This document shows positions 1-7,400 of a stretch of 31,226 nucleotides of DNA, in pieces. This DNA is from DATLFS01 sp035540935. GTDB taxonomy: Bacteria; Actinomycetota; CADDZG01; WHSQ01. The notes beneath the pieces were generated by a model that searched no databases, was not told the DNA's origin, and saw nothing but the letters and a program-made list of their open reading frames with translations. The translations under genes and the position numbers were made by a program. Numbering within the stretch: the first letter of the stretch is position 1; each line of letters opens with the position of its first letter. Where the stretch lies: assembly GCA_035540935.1 (NCBI GenBank), contig DATLFS010000026.1:1-31226 (forward strand), read 5' to 3'.

Positions 1-424
1 CGCCCGCTTCGATGCCGATCCGGACGGCGAGCTCGGGCCTCCCCTCGGCCGCGAACTCCCGATTCAGGTCGCGGACGGCCGCTTGCATCTCGAGCCCGGC
101 GCGAACCGCGCGCTCCGGATCGTCCTCGTGCGATGCGGGCACGCCGAAGAGAGCGAACACGGCGTCGCCGATGAACTTCTCGACCACGCCGCCGTAGCGC
201 TCCACCTCGGCGGCGAGACGCGCGAAGACACGCGACACGATGCCGGCGACGACCTCCGGGTCCTCCCGCTCCCCGAGAGCGGTGGAGCCCACCACATCGG
301 CGAAGAGCGCGGTGGCGAACTTGCGTTCCTTGCGGCCGGATCGCTCCTCCAGCGGAGAGCCGCACCCGGAGCAGAAGCGCGCGGCGTCGGCGTTCTCGAA
401 GCCGCACTTCGGACACGTCCGCAC
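1..424 (-). CDS. Class III adenylate/guanylate cyclase with N-terminal zinc ribbon (partial, 5' part)
   Basis: The minus-strand frame starting at a GTG at 424 reads 141 codons to the window edge, so the C-terminal part is missing. Residues 4-21 form a zinc ribbon with CPKC and CSGC pairs (C4, C7, C18, C21). The cyclase homology domain follows: LFADVVGST carries the first metal-binding Asp (D43), and EKFIGDAVFALFG carries the second (D87). Class III cyclases make cAMP or cGMP. This zinc-ribbon plus cyclase layout is common in actinobacterial multidomain proteins that continue into an AAA/TPR region, but that part is not visible, so the full architecture is unknown. No in-frame ATG or GTG was seen upstream, which supports the start. 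The gene is divergent from the epimerase, with 29 bp between starts. Confidence 0.85.
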   Translation of the reverse strand, partial: MRTCPKCGFENADAARFCSGCGSPLEERSGRKERKFATALFADVVGSTALGEREDPEVVAGIVSRVFARLAAEVERYGGVVEKFIGDAVFALFGVPASHEDDPERAVRAGLEMQAAVRDLNREFAAEGRPELAVRIGIEAG

Positions 425-441
425 GTACAGATGGTCGCACG

Positions 442-447
442 TAGGAT
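442..447 (+). promoter_or_regulatory. Putative -10 element (TAGGAT) for leaderless epimerase mRNA
   Basis: TAGGAT matches TANNNT and ends 6 nt before the ATG at 454, placing the expected transcription start at or next to the start codon. No Shine-Dalgarno sequence fits between. No convincing -35 box was seen. Confidence 0.55.
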
Positions 448-453
448 GCGCCG

Positions 454-861
454 ATGCTCGGACGGATCGAACACATCGCGATCGCGGTGGCCGACCTCGA
501 CGCCGCCGTAGCCCACTACCGCGACGTCTGGGGACTCGAGGTCGCGCACCGTGAGCGCGTCGAGGACCAGGGGGTCGACGAGGCGATGCTCGCGGTCGGC
601 GACGCCTACCTGCAGCTGCTCGGCCCCACGGGACCGGACACGACCGTCGCCCGCTTCGTGGAGCGGCGCGGCGAGGGCCTCCATCACATCGCGGTCGAGG
701 TCGACGACCTCGAACGGACGCTGGATGAGCTGGACGCGCGGGGCGTCCCGCTCATCGACCGCAAGCCGCGGCTCGGCGGGCGCGGTCACATGGTGGCCTT
801 CGTCCACCCGAAGGGGAACCACGGCTTGCTCGTCGAGCTCATCCAGAGGCCGTCCCACTGA
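454..861 (+). CDS. mce: Methylmalonyl-CoA / ethylmalonyl-CoA epimerase (VOC superfamily)
   Basis: This 135-residue protein has the length and two-module VOC fold pattern of methylmalonyl-CoA epimerase, which interconverts (2R)- and (2S)-methylmalonyl-CoA in the cytoplasm. In ethylmalonyl-CoA pathway organisms the same enzyme also epimerises ethylmalonyl-CoA. The family's metal ligands can be placed at H7 (IEHIAIAV), Q54 (YLQLLG), H78 (LHHIAVEV) and E128 (LLVELI). The ATG is fixed by a -10-like TAGGAT six bases upstream. The MFS gene follows after 43 bp on the same strand. The partner enzymes (carboxylase at 4.3 kb, B12 mutase at 13 kb) lie in the same window but not in the same operon. The assignment is firm; which substrate dominates is inference. 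Confidence 0.92.
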   Translation: MLGRIEHIAIAVADLDAAVAHYRDVWGLEVAHRERVEDQGVDEAMLAVGDAYLQLLGPTGPDTTVARFVERRGEGLHHIAVEVDDLERTLDELDARGVPLIDRKPRLGGRGHMVAFVHPKGNHGLLVELIQRPSH

Positions 862-904
862 CCTCGATGCGAACGGAGCGCCGGCGGGCGCTTTGGGTGG
901 TCGC

Positions 905-2158
905 GTGAGCGACGCGTCCGCCGTCCTCCACCCCCTCCGCCGCCCCGAGTTCCGGAACCTTCTGGCGATCTCGGTCACCGTAGCCCTCGGCTTCGGCATG
1001 GTCATCCCAGTCCTGCCGCGCTTTGCGAAGTCGTTCGGCGTAGGGCTCGCAGTCGTCGGCCTCGTTCAGTTCGTCTTCGGGTTGACGCGATTCTCGTTCG
1101 GGCTCGTCGGGGGCCTCGTGGTCGACCGTTTCGGAGAGCGCGCCTGCACGATGGCGGGATTGCTGATCGTCGCGGCGTCGAGCTACGCGGCCGGCTTCGC
1201 CCAGACCTTCCCGCAACTGGTCGCGGCCCGCGGGTTCGGCGGCGCCGGCAGCGCTCTGTTCATCGCGGGGCTCATGAACCGGATCCTCAAGATCATCGAG
1301 CCGGAGGCGATGGGGCGCGCGACGGGGACATTCCGCTCCTCGTTCCTCGTCGGCATCGGCGTCGGGCCGCTGCTGGGCGGCCTGGCGGCCGCGGCCTTCG
1401 GCATAAGGGCGCCGTTCCACCTCTACGCGACCGGGCTCCTCGTCGCGACGGTTATCGCGTACGTCGTGATGGGCGGACGCGGCGACGAGCGACCGGCCGA
1501 AAGGAAGTCGCCACTCGAGGCGCTGCGCGCGGCGCGCCCGCTCTTCTCCGACCGGCGCTATTCGGTGGCGCTCCTCGCAACGTTCGTCGGCTGGTGGGCC
1601 ATCTCGGGACCGGCGCAGACGGTGGGACCGGTCTTCGCCGACGAGCGACTCGGCCTCAGCGATGACCAGATCGGGCTCGCCGTGTCGATGCTCTCGATCG
1701 GAGAGATCCTGATCCTGCTGGTAGCCGGTCGTGCCGCCGACCGCTACGGCCGGCGCGCCGTACTCGTCCCGTCACTCGCGCTCACGGCCGTCGCGACCGC
1801 GTTGATGGGACAGGTCACGTCCGGCGCGCCGTGGGCGTACTTCCCGTTGATGATGGCGATCGGCGCGGGCATAGCGGCGGCCGGGACGGCGGCCGGCGGC
1901 CTCATGGCCGACGCGATCCCGCGGGGCGGCTCCGGCGCCGCGGTCGGCGTCAACCAGATGGCCGGCGATCTCGGCTACCTCACGTCGCCGACCGCGATCG
2001 GGTTCGTCGCGGAGCGGCGGGGGTTCGGCCTCGCTTACCTCGCCGGCGCCGTGCCGGCGGTCATCGCGCTGGTCGCGGCGCTCAGGCTCCCGGGCCGGCG
2101 GGGTCCGGCGGCCGGGCCGGAGGACCTCGAGGTGGAGCCCGGGACACACGTCGGGTGA
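905..2158 (+). CDS. MFS transporter
   Basis: A 417-residue polytopic membrane protein with about twelve hydrophobic segments. The N-terminal half carries the MFS loop-2/3 signature region (GGLVVDRFGERA). An equivalent in the second half (AGRAADRYGRRAV) is typical of MFS repeats. It should be a proton-coupled or facilitated transporter in the cytoplasmic membrane, most like drug/metabolite efflux members; the substrate cannot be told. I chose the GTG at 905 because the hydrophobic protein begins there (VSDASAVLHPLRRPEFRNL) and a G-rich GGGTGG lies just upstream. The open frame continues back to 551 but only as a shadow of the epimerase. It may be co-transcribed with the epimerase. Confidence 0.85.
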   Translation: MSDASAVLHPLRRPEFRNLLAISVTVALGFGMVIPVLPRFAKSFGVGLAVVGLVQFVFGLTRFSFGLVGGLVVDRFGERACTMAGLLIVAASSYAAGFAQTFPQLVAARGFGGAGSALFIAGLMNRILKIIEPEAMGRATGTFRSSFLVGIGVGPLLGGLAAAAFGIRAPFHLYATGLLVATVIAYVVMGGRGDERPAERKSPLEALRAARPLFSDRRYSVALLATFVGWWAISGPAQTVGPVFADERLGLSDDQIGLAVSMLSIGEILILLVAGRAADRYGRRAVLVPSLALTAVATALMGQVTSGAPWAYFPLMMAIGAGIAAAGTAAGGLMADAIPRGGSGAAVGVNQMAGDLGYLTSPTAIGFVAERRGFGLAYLAGAVPAVIALVAALRLPGRRGPAAGPEDLEVEPGTHVG

Positions 2159-2183
2159 CCACCGCCGGCGCGCGTCGTTGGGT

Positions 2184-2189
2184 TAGCTT
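2184..2189 (+). promoter_or_regulatory. Putative -10 element (TAGCTT) for leaderless purM mRNA
   Basis: TAGCTT ends 6 nt before the GTG start at 2196, the same geometry as at 442, 4331 and 24823. It lies in the 37-bp gap after the MFS gene, so purM probably has its own promoter. Confidence 0.5.
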
Positions 2190-2195
2190 CGCGGG

Positions 2196-3293
2196 GTGAA
2201 CGGGGCCTCGTATGAGCAAGCGGGCGTGCGCGGGCAGGGCGACGCGCTGTCGGCTGTGGCTCGTCATCTCGGCCCCACCCTCGAGCTGCCGGAGGGCGCC
2301 GAGGTCCTGACCCGCTTCGGTCAGTACGCGAGCGTGCTGGCCGTCTCGCCGGATCTCGCCGTCGCGATCTCGACCGACGGCGTGGGGTCGAAGACGATCG
2401 TCGCCTCGGCCATGGACCGGTACGACACCATCGGGTTCGACTGCATGGCGATGAACGTGAACGACGTCATCTGCGTCGGCGCCACGCCCATCGCACTCGT
2501 GGACTATCTCGGCGTCCACACGCTCGACGCCCGGCGCGCCGAGGAGATCCTGAAAGGCCTCGGCGCCGCCGCGAAAGAGGCGGGTGTGGCCGTCCCCGGG
2601 GGCGAGATCGCTCAGCTCCCCGAGGTCATCGGATCCGACGGCAGGGGCCCGGGCGACGCGGCGGCGTTCGACCTCGTCGGCACCTGCATCGGCGTCGTTC
2701 ACCCCCAGAAGCTGGTCCTCGGAGCGCGCATCGAACCCGGCGACGTCCTTCTGGGGATCGCCTCTTCCGGTATCCACTCGAACGGGCTGACGCTCGCGCG
2801 CCGCGCCCTGCTAGAACGCGCCGGCTACGCGCTCGACGAGCACATCCCCCGGCTGGGGCGGCCGCTCGGGGACGAGCTTCTGGAGCCGACCGCGATCTAC
2901 GTGCGCGCGGTGGCGGCGCTCAGGGACGCGGAGGTCGAAGCGAGGGGGCTCGTGCACGTCACCAGCGACGGCTTTGCGAACCTCTGCCGCCTCGACGCCC
3001 CGGTGGGCTACGCGATCACGGAGCTCCCGCCCGCGCCGCCGATCTTCTCGCTGATCCAGGAAGCCGCCGAGGTCGACACCGCGGAGATGTACCGCGTCTT
3101 CAACATGGGCACCGGCTTCGTCACCGTGACCTCGCCGGGCGACGCCGAGCGGGCGATCGCGGCGATAGGCGGCGCCGGCTACCAGGTGCAGCGGATCGGC
3201 GTCGTCACCGCCGACGAGGGGGTCGTGAGGATCGAGCCGGCCGGGATCGAGGGCCGTCTCGACGACGGCGAGAGCGTGTTCCGCCCGGTCTGA
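2196..3293 (+). CDS. purM: Phosphoribosylformylglycinamidine cyclo-ligase (AIR synthase)
   Basis: This 365-residue protein is AIR synthase, which uses ATP to close FGAM into aminoimidazole ribonucleotide in purine synthesis. Supporting motifs are the N-terminal SYEQAGV region, the ATP/substrate loop STDGVGSK (about 59-66), FDCMAMNVNDVICVGATP, the PGGEIAQLPEVI segment, IASSGIHSNG and the late FNMGTGFV motif. The length is close to the usual 340-360. The GTG start is supported by the -10-like TAGCTT six bases upstream. No other purine gene is adjacent, so the gene seems to stand alone. It converges with the minus-strand gene at 3300-4244, with only 6 bp between stops. Confidence 0.93.
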   Translation: MNGASYEQAGVRGQGDALSAVARHLGPTLELPEGAEVLTRFGQYASVLAVSPDLAVAISTDGVGSKTIVASAMDRYDTIGFDCMAMNVNDVICVGATPIALVDYLGVHTLDARRAEEILKGLGAAAKEAGVAVPGGEIAQLPEVIGSDGRGPGDAAAFDLVGTCIGVVHPQKLVLGARIEPGDVLLGIASSGIHSNGLTLARRALLERAGYALDEHIPRLGRPLGDELLEPTAIYVRAVAALRDAEVEARGLVHVTSDGFANLCRLDAPVGYAITELPPAPPIFSLIQEAAEVDTAEMYRVFNMGTGFVTVTSPGDAERAIAAIGGAGYQVQRIGVVTADEGVVRIEPAGIEGRLDDGESVFRPV

Positions 3294-3299
3294 GGACCG

Positions 3300-4244
3300 C
3301 TACTGGGGCAGGACGGGTAGCCCGGTGCCGTTGCCCGAGCCCTTGTCGGACCCGCCGCCGCCGTTGTCGCCACCCTCAGACGGAGAGGGACTGGGCGACG
3401 GCTCGGGGCTCGGTTGCGGCTGCGGAGGACCTGGGGGAGCGCCACCGCCGTCCTCGGCCGGGGCCTCCTGCTCCTTCTTGGCCGCCTTCTTCTTGGACTT
3501 CTTCTTGGGCGACGTCTCCGCCGGGACCTCGACGACCGGCAGCTCCACCGGGGCCGCGACCGTTGAGGCCGCGGTGAGGACCCTGCGGACCTCGGCGGCG
3601 AGATCGGCCGGAAGCTGCAGCTGTGCCAGCAGCTGCTCGACGGCCCCGTCGCCGGCGGTGCCCGTGGTGATGCGCTCGAGCATCCGGAGCTGCTCCGGAC
3701 TCAGCAGGACGTCGGCGTTGGCGAGTCTGACCTTCCTCATGCGCGTGCGGATGTCCTCGGTGGACCCTGCCGCTGCGGCCCGAGCGCGGCCGACATCGCG
3801 GGCGAAGAGATCGGGCTCGACGCGGGCGGTGCGGTCGGCGTCGCCCACCATGCCGGCGACGGCCATCCCGATCGCGGAGAAGGCCATCATGCTGGCGCCC
3901 ACCATCGCGGTGACGAGGACACGAGCGAGCCGCGCCCTCGTCGGAGCATCGCGACGCATGGCGCGGGCGATGCGCACCTCGTTCATCTGCTCGATAAGGG
4001 CGGCTTCCTCGGCGCGGACGTCCCGCTCCAGCTCCTCGATCAGGCGGTTGGCGGCATCGACCTCGCCGGCCCGCATGAGGACGGCCGAGAACGACAGCTT
4101 GTCGTCGACCTCTGCCCGGGTGCGCCGCGAGAAACGGCGCGCCGAGACGGCGAGGTCGTAAGAAGCCTGCTCGTCGTCGGCGTCGTCTACGTGGAGACGC
4201 GACACCGCACGGCGAAGGCTCTGGAGGTCCGCCCAGATCCGCAT
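3300..4244 (-). CDS. Hypothetical single-pass membrane protein with Lys-rich and Pro/Ser-rich C-terminal tail
   Basis: A 314-residue protein I do not recognise. The first 110 residues are charged and helical, rich in Arg, Glu and Asp and probably coiled. A strongly hydrophobic segment follows (LVTAMVGASMMAFSAIGMAV, about 116-140). The region after it holds a mixed helical stretch. The tail has a Lys cluster (KKKSKKKAAKK), then PQPQPSPEPSPSPSPS and a Gly/Asn/Asp-rich end, which looks disordered. With one helix, the tail could be cytoplasmic or wall-facing; the orientation is not clear. The LSPEQLRMLERI stretch resembles anti-sigma or DUF-type actinobacterial proteins only vaguely. The ATG at 4244 has neither a clear Shine-Dalgarno nor a clear -10 next to it. 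Codon pattern matches its neighbours, so I take it as real. Confidence 0.7.
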   Translation of the reverse strand: MRIWADLQSLRRAVSRLHVDDADDEQASYDLAVSARRFSRRTRAEVDDKLSFSAVLMRAGEVDAANRLIEELERDVRAEEAALIEQMNEVRIARAMRRDAPTRARLARVLVTAMVGASMMAFSAIGMAVAGMVGDADRTARVEPDLFARDVGRARAAAAGSTEDIRTRMRKVRLANADVLLSPEQLRMLERITTGTAGDGAVEQLLAQLQLPADLAAEVRRVLTAASTVAAPVELPVVEVPAETSPKKKSKKKAAKKEQEAPAEDGGGAPPGPPQPQPSPEPSPSPSPSEGGDNGGGGSDKGSGNGTGLPVLPQ

Positions 4245-4330
4245 ACCAGGTTTGTTCGCCCTCCCGCTCGGCTCCCCTGCCCCTCTTTGCCCGATTTTCC
4301 ACCTCTCTCCGGCACGAGGGGGGCCGCCGC

Positions 4331-4336
4331 TAGACT
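4331..4336 (+). promoter_or_regulatory. Putative -10 element (TAGACT) for leaderless accD mRNA
   Basis: TAGACT ends exactly 6 nt before the ATG at 4343. The same hexamer with the same spacing precedes the gene at 24835. Confidence 0.55.
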
Positions 4337-4342
4337 CCCGGC

Positions 4343-5935
4343 ATGGCCACAGCAGAAGATTCTCCCCAAAGCGCTCCGGACCTCATCGGGATCGAGGAAC
4401 GCCTCGCCGAGCTCGAGGCCCTGAAGGCGCAGGCAGACATCGCCGGCGGCGAGGAGGCGATCGCCCGCCAGCACGAGCGAGGCAAGCTCACCGCGCGGGA
4501 GCGCGTCCAGAAGCTCCTCGACGACGGCTCCTTCGTCGAGCTCGACGCCCTCGTCCGCCACCGCAGCCACGGGTTCGGGATCGAGAACCGCAGGCCCTAC
4601 TCGGACGCCGTAGTCACCGGCTGGGGCACGATCGACGGCCGCAAGGTCTTCGTCTTCGCGCAGGACTTCACCGTCTTCGGCGGGTCTCTGGGAGAGGTGA
4701 TGGCCGAGAAGATCTGCAAGATCATGGACCTCGCCCTCGAGACCGGCGCGCCCGTCATCGGCCTCAACGACTCGGGCGGCGCGCGCATCCAGGAAGGTCC
4801 GGCGTCACTCGCGGGCTACGGCTACATCTTCGACCGCAACGTGCGGTCGTCCGGCGTGATCCCGCAGATCTCGGCCATCATGGGCCCGTGCGCGGGCGGA
4901 GCGGTGTACTCGCCGGCGATGACCGACTTCACCTTCATGGTCGCCGAGACCTCGCACATGTTCATCACCGGGCCCGACGTCATCAAAGCGGTCACCGGAG
5001 AGACGGTCTCACAGGAGGAGCTGGGCGGCGCGATGAGCCACGCGTCGAAGTCGGGCGTGGCGCACGTGGTCGCCGCGACCGACGAGGACTGTCTCGAGCA
5101 GATCCGCTATCTCCTGTCCTTCATCCCGAGCAACAACTTCGAGTCGCCCCCCTACTTCCCGCCGACCGACGACCCGGCACGCGCGTGCGACGACCTCATC
5201 GACCTGATGCCGGATTCACCGAACAAGCCTTACGACATGCACCAGGTGATCGGCAGCGTCTTCGACGACGGCGAGTTCTTCGAGGTCCACGCGGACTGGG
5301 CCCAGAACATCCTGTGCGGCTTCGCGCGCCTCGCCGGTCATCCCGTCGGGATCGTCGCGAACCAGCCGCAGGTGCTGGCGGGAACGCTCGACATCGCGTC
5401 GTCGACGAAGGGCGCGCGTTTCGTCCGGTTCTGCGACGCCTTCAACATCCCGATCGTGGCCTTCGTCGACGTCCCCGGCTTCCTCCCGGGCACCGAGCAG
5501 GAGTACGGCGGCATCATCAGGCACGGAGCGAAGCTCCTGTACGCGTTCAGCGAGGCGACGGTGCCGCGCATGACGGTCATCACCCGCAAGGCGTACGGCG
5601 GCGCCTACGTCGTCATGAACTCGAAGCACATCCGCGCGGACGTCTCGTTCGCATGGCCCACGGCGGAGATCGCGGTCATGGGAGCGTCGGGCGCGGTCAA
5701 CATCATCCATCGTAAGGACATCGCCGCGGCGGACGACTCCGATGCCCGGCGCGCCGAGCTGATCGCGGACTACACCGAGAAGTTCTCGAACCCGTACGTG
5801 GCTGCCGAGCGCGGCTACGTCGACGACGTGATCCATCCCGCCGAGACACGGCGCCGCCTGATCAAGACGCTGGAGATGCTCCGCAGCAAGCGCGAGACGA
5901 TCCCGCAGCGGAAGCACGGGAACATCCCGCTGTGA
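4343..5935 (+). CDS. accD: Acyl-CoA carboxylase beta subunit (carboxyltransferase; propionyl-CoA carboxylase-like)
   Basis: At 530 residues this is a full-length carboxyltransferase beta chain of the PccB/AccD5 family. It moves the carboxyl group from carboxybiotin to an acyl-CoA, classically propionyl-CoA to methylmalonyl-CoA. The N-terminal RGKLTARERVQKLLDDGSF is characteristic. GPCAGGAVYSPA (181-192) gives the first oxyanion-forming loop and AYGGAYVVM (417-425) the second. Position 423 is Val, where dedicated propionyl-CoA carboxylases usually have Asp (GGAYDVM); this may widen substrate range. The small epsilon-like gene overlaps the stop by 4 bp. The biotin-carrying alpha subunit is not in the window. 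The ATG is supported by a -10-like TAGACT. Confidence 0.93.
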   Translation: MATAEDSPQSAPDLIGIEERLAELEALKAQADIAGGEEAIARQHERGKLTARERVQKLLDDGSFVELDALVRHRSHGFGIENRRPYSDAVVTGWGTIDGRKVFVFAQDFTVFGGSLGEVMAEKICKIMDLALETGAPVIGLNDSGGARIQEGPASLAGYGYIFDRNVRSSGVIPQISAIMGPCAGGAVYSPAMTDFTFMVAETSHMFITGPDVIKAVTGETVSQEELGGAMSHASKSGVAHVVAATDEDCLEQIRYLLSFIPSNNFESPPYFPPTDDPARACDDLIDLMPDSPNKPYDMHQVIGSVFDDGEFFEVHADWAQNILCGFARLAGHPVGIVANQPQVLAGTLDIASSTKGARFVRFCDAFNIPIVAFVDVPGFLPGTEQEYGGIIRHGAKLLYAFSEATVPRMTVITRKAYGGAYVVMNSKHIRADVSFAWPTAEIAVMGASGAVNIIHRKDIAAADDSDARRAELIADYTEKFSNPYVAAERGYVDDVIHPAETRRRLIKTLEMLRSKRETIPQRKHGNIPL

Positions 5936-6228
5936 CCGGGCCGAAGGATCGGCGTCGCCGTCACCTTCAGCTCGTCGAGGTCGGCGGCAACCCGACCGAG
6001 GAGGAGCGACGCGCTCTCCGCGCCGCTCTCGAGCAACTCGTCGAGGACGAACGCTGGCGCTCATCGCTCTCGGTGTGGAGGCGCGTATCGCGCGCACAGG
6101 GACGACGGCTCGGCAACACCGACTACCGCGACCGCTTCTCGCACGAGGACGCCTGGCGCCTCTCGGCACGGCTGCCCTTCGGCGGCCGTGAGTACCCCGG
6201 GCGGGCCGGCAGAGGCGACAGCCGCTAG
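5932..6228 (+). CDS. accE: Acyl-CoA carboxylase epsilon-like subunit
   Basis: A 98-residue protein whose GTG start overlaps the carboxylase stop (GTGA), implying translational coupling. It carries VEVGGNPTEEERRALRAAL (16-34), matching the GNPT-E-E-(A)AL-motif that defines actinobacterial acyl-CoA carboxylase epsilon subunits, and later a Trp-containing basic segment (EDAWRLSARLPFGGREYPGR) like the C-terminal end of that family. Known epsilon subunits are small, poorly conserved proteins that bind the alpha/beta complex and raise its activity. The call rests on the short motif plus position. The central 40 residues, rich in Arg and Trp, are not recognisable on their own. Confidence 0.75.
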   Translation: MTGPKDRRRRHLQLVEVGGNPTEEERRALRAALEQLVEDERWRSSLSVWRRVSRAQGRRLGNTDYRDRFSHEDAWRLSARLPFGGREYPGRAGRGDSR

Positions 6229-6303
6229 CCGCGAAACGTTTGCTTCGCTTCCACCGGGTAGTGTTCTGCGCCTCGTTCAGATGCTCGACAGGGGGGCGGC
6301 CAG

Positions 6304-7188
6304 GTGAACGGACGGAAGATCTCAAGCTTCGGCGCGACATTGCTCCTGCTGCTCGCGCTCGCACCCGGCGCGACGGCAGGGTCCGGCGGCTTCGACGGCA
6401 TGGCCATCCCGCTGGCGGCGCCGAGTCCCGACTGGTACACGGCAGAGCTGCACGCCAAGGCCGAGGCCGCGGGGCGGAAGGGCAAGGCGATCCCGTTGCC
6501 CGACGGCGTCGAGGTGGATTCCGCGCTGCTCTTCACCGGCGTCCGTCCCGGCTCGTGGATGATCTCGCCGGCGTGGTGCACGACCAACTTCGTCTTCGGC
6601 AGCGCCACCGGAAACCTCCGGTCTCGCAGCGCCAAGCCCCCCAAGCCGCGCGCGGGGAACTCGGGCGTCTACATCGGCACGGCGGGGCACTGCGCGGATA
6701 CGGGTGAGTCCGTCTCGATCGTTGCCGCCCCCGGCGTCATCATGAACATCGGCGTCACCGTCAAAAGCATCGACAACGGCGTCGGCGACGATTTCGCGCT
6801 GATCGAGATCTACCCGGAGATGGCGCAGTACGTGAACCCGTCGATGGCGATCCTCGCCGGGCCTACCGGCTCCGAGGCGCCGGCGTTCGGCACGGCGATC
6901 ACCCACGTCGGACACGGCCTCGTCGTGGGCACCGGCGGCACGGCGCGCCCCGGCCTCGTCACGTGGACCGACAAGACGGCCTACGGGTGGGACGGCGCCG
7001 CGGCGCCGGGCGACTCCGGCTCGGGCGTCCGCGCGGCGGGCGGCAACGCCGTCGGGAACCTGACGCACCTCGTGGTCGGCACCCGTTACCTGCCGGCGTA
7101 CATCGCGGGGACGACGATCGACCGGATGCTCCAGATCGCGAGCGCACCGCTCGCGACCGCGTCGCTCGTCCCCGACCCCCTGCCCTAG
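6304..7188 (+). CDS. Secreted trypsin-like serine protease
   Basis: A 294-residue protein with an N-terminal signal peptide (hydrophobic 8-21, APGATAG cleavage region). The chymotrypsin-fold triad is visible: H129 in GTAGHC, D163 in DDFALIEI and S238 in APGDSGSGV. Cys92 and Cys130 could form the disulfide beside the catalytic His. The family hydrolyses peptide bonds outside the cell; the substrate is unknown. The segment between signal and protease core (about 27-85) may be a short propeptide. The start is GTG 6304, preceded by GGGGGGCGG as a ribosome binding site; a TAGTGT at 6259-6264 may be the -10. It converges with the SDR gene across the palindromic element. Confidence 0.85.
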   Translation: MNGRKISSFGATLLLLLALAPGATAGSGGFDGMAIPLAAPSPDWYTAELHAKAEAAGRKGKAIPLPDGVEVDSALLFTGVRPGSWMISPAWCTTNFVFGSATGNLRSRSAKPPKPRAGNSGVYIGTAGHCADTGESVSIVAAPGVIMNIGVTVKSIDNGVGDDFALIEIYPEMAQYVNPSMAILAGPTGSEAPAFGTAITHVGHGLVVGTGGTARPGLVTWTDKTAYGWDGAAAPGDSGSGVRAAGGNAVGNLTHLVVGTRYLPAYIAGTTIDRMLQIASAPLATASLVPDPLP

Positions 7189-7195
7189 CCCCTTC

Positions 7196-7394
7196 CCGCT
7201 TTCTGTGCGCGCGGTCGCGCTGAGCGCGACCTCCGGCACAGAGAGAGCCGGATCTCGAGATCTTTATGGGGCGAAGGTCGCGCGCCCTCCGGCCGGCGAA
7301 CCGGGGCGCGACCGCAGCCCCACAGAAGATCCGAGATCCGGCGCTTCGCGTGCGCGCGGTCGCGCTCAGCGCGACCCGGCGCACAGAAAGCCGG
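7196..7394. repeat. Approximately 200-bp nested imperfect palindrome between convergent genes
   Basis: The left arm (about 7196-7296) and right arm (about 7301-7394) are near-complementary around a central CGAA. Read from outside in, both arms show CTTTCTGTGCGC, then GGTCGCGCT-x-AGCGCGACC (itself palindromic, with a one-base centre), then GCCGGATCTC..GATCTT, then TGGGGC, then GGTCGCGC. The element fills almost all of the space between the stop at 7188 and the opposing stop at 7401. Transcribed from either side it would fold into one very long hairpin with two side hairpins. It could be a two-way terminator or a REP/MITE-like mobile palindrome. Confidence 0.8.
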
Positions 7395-7400
7395 TTTGGG

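Noticed and set aside
551..904. N-terminal extension of the MFS frame
   Set aside because: The Ser/Arg-rich translation lies inside the epimerase gene; the membrane protein begins at the GTG at 905.
64..1005. 313-residue minus-strand open frame
   Set aside because: It is antisense to the epimerase and out of frame with the cyclase; the cyclase motifs appear in a different minus-strand frame.
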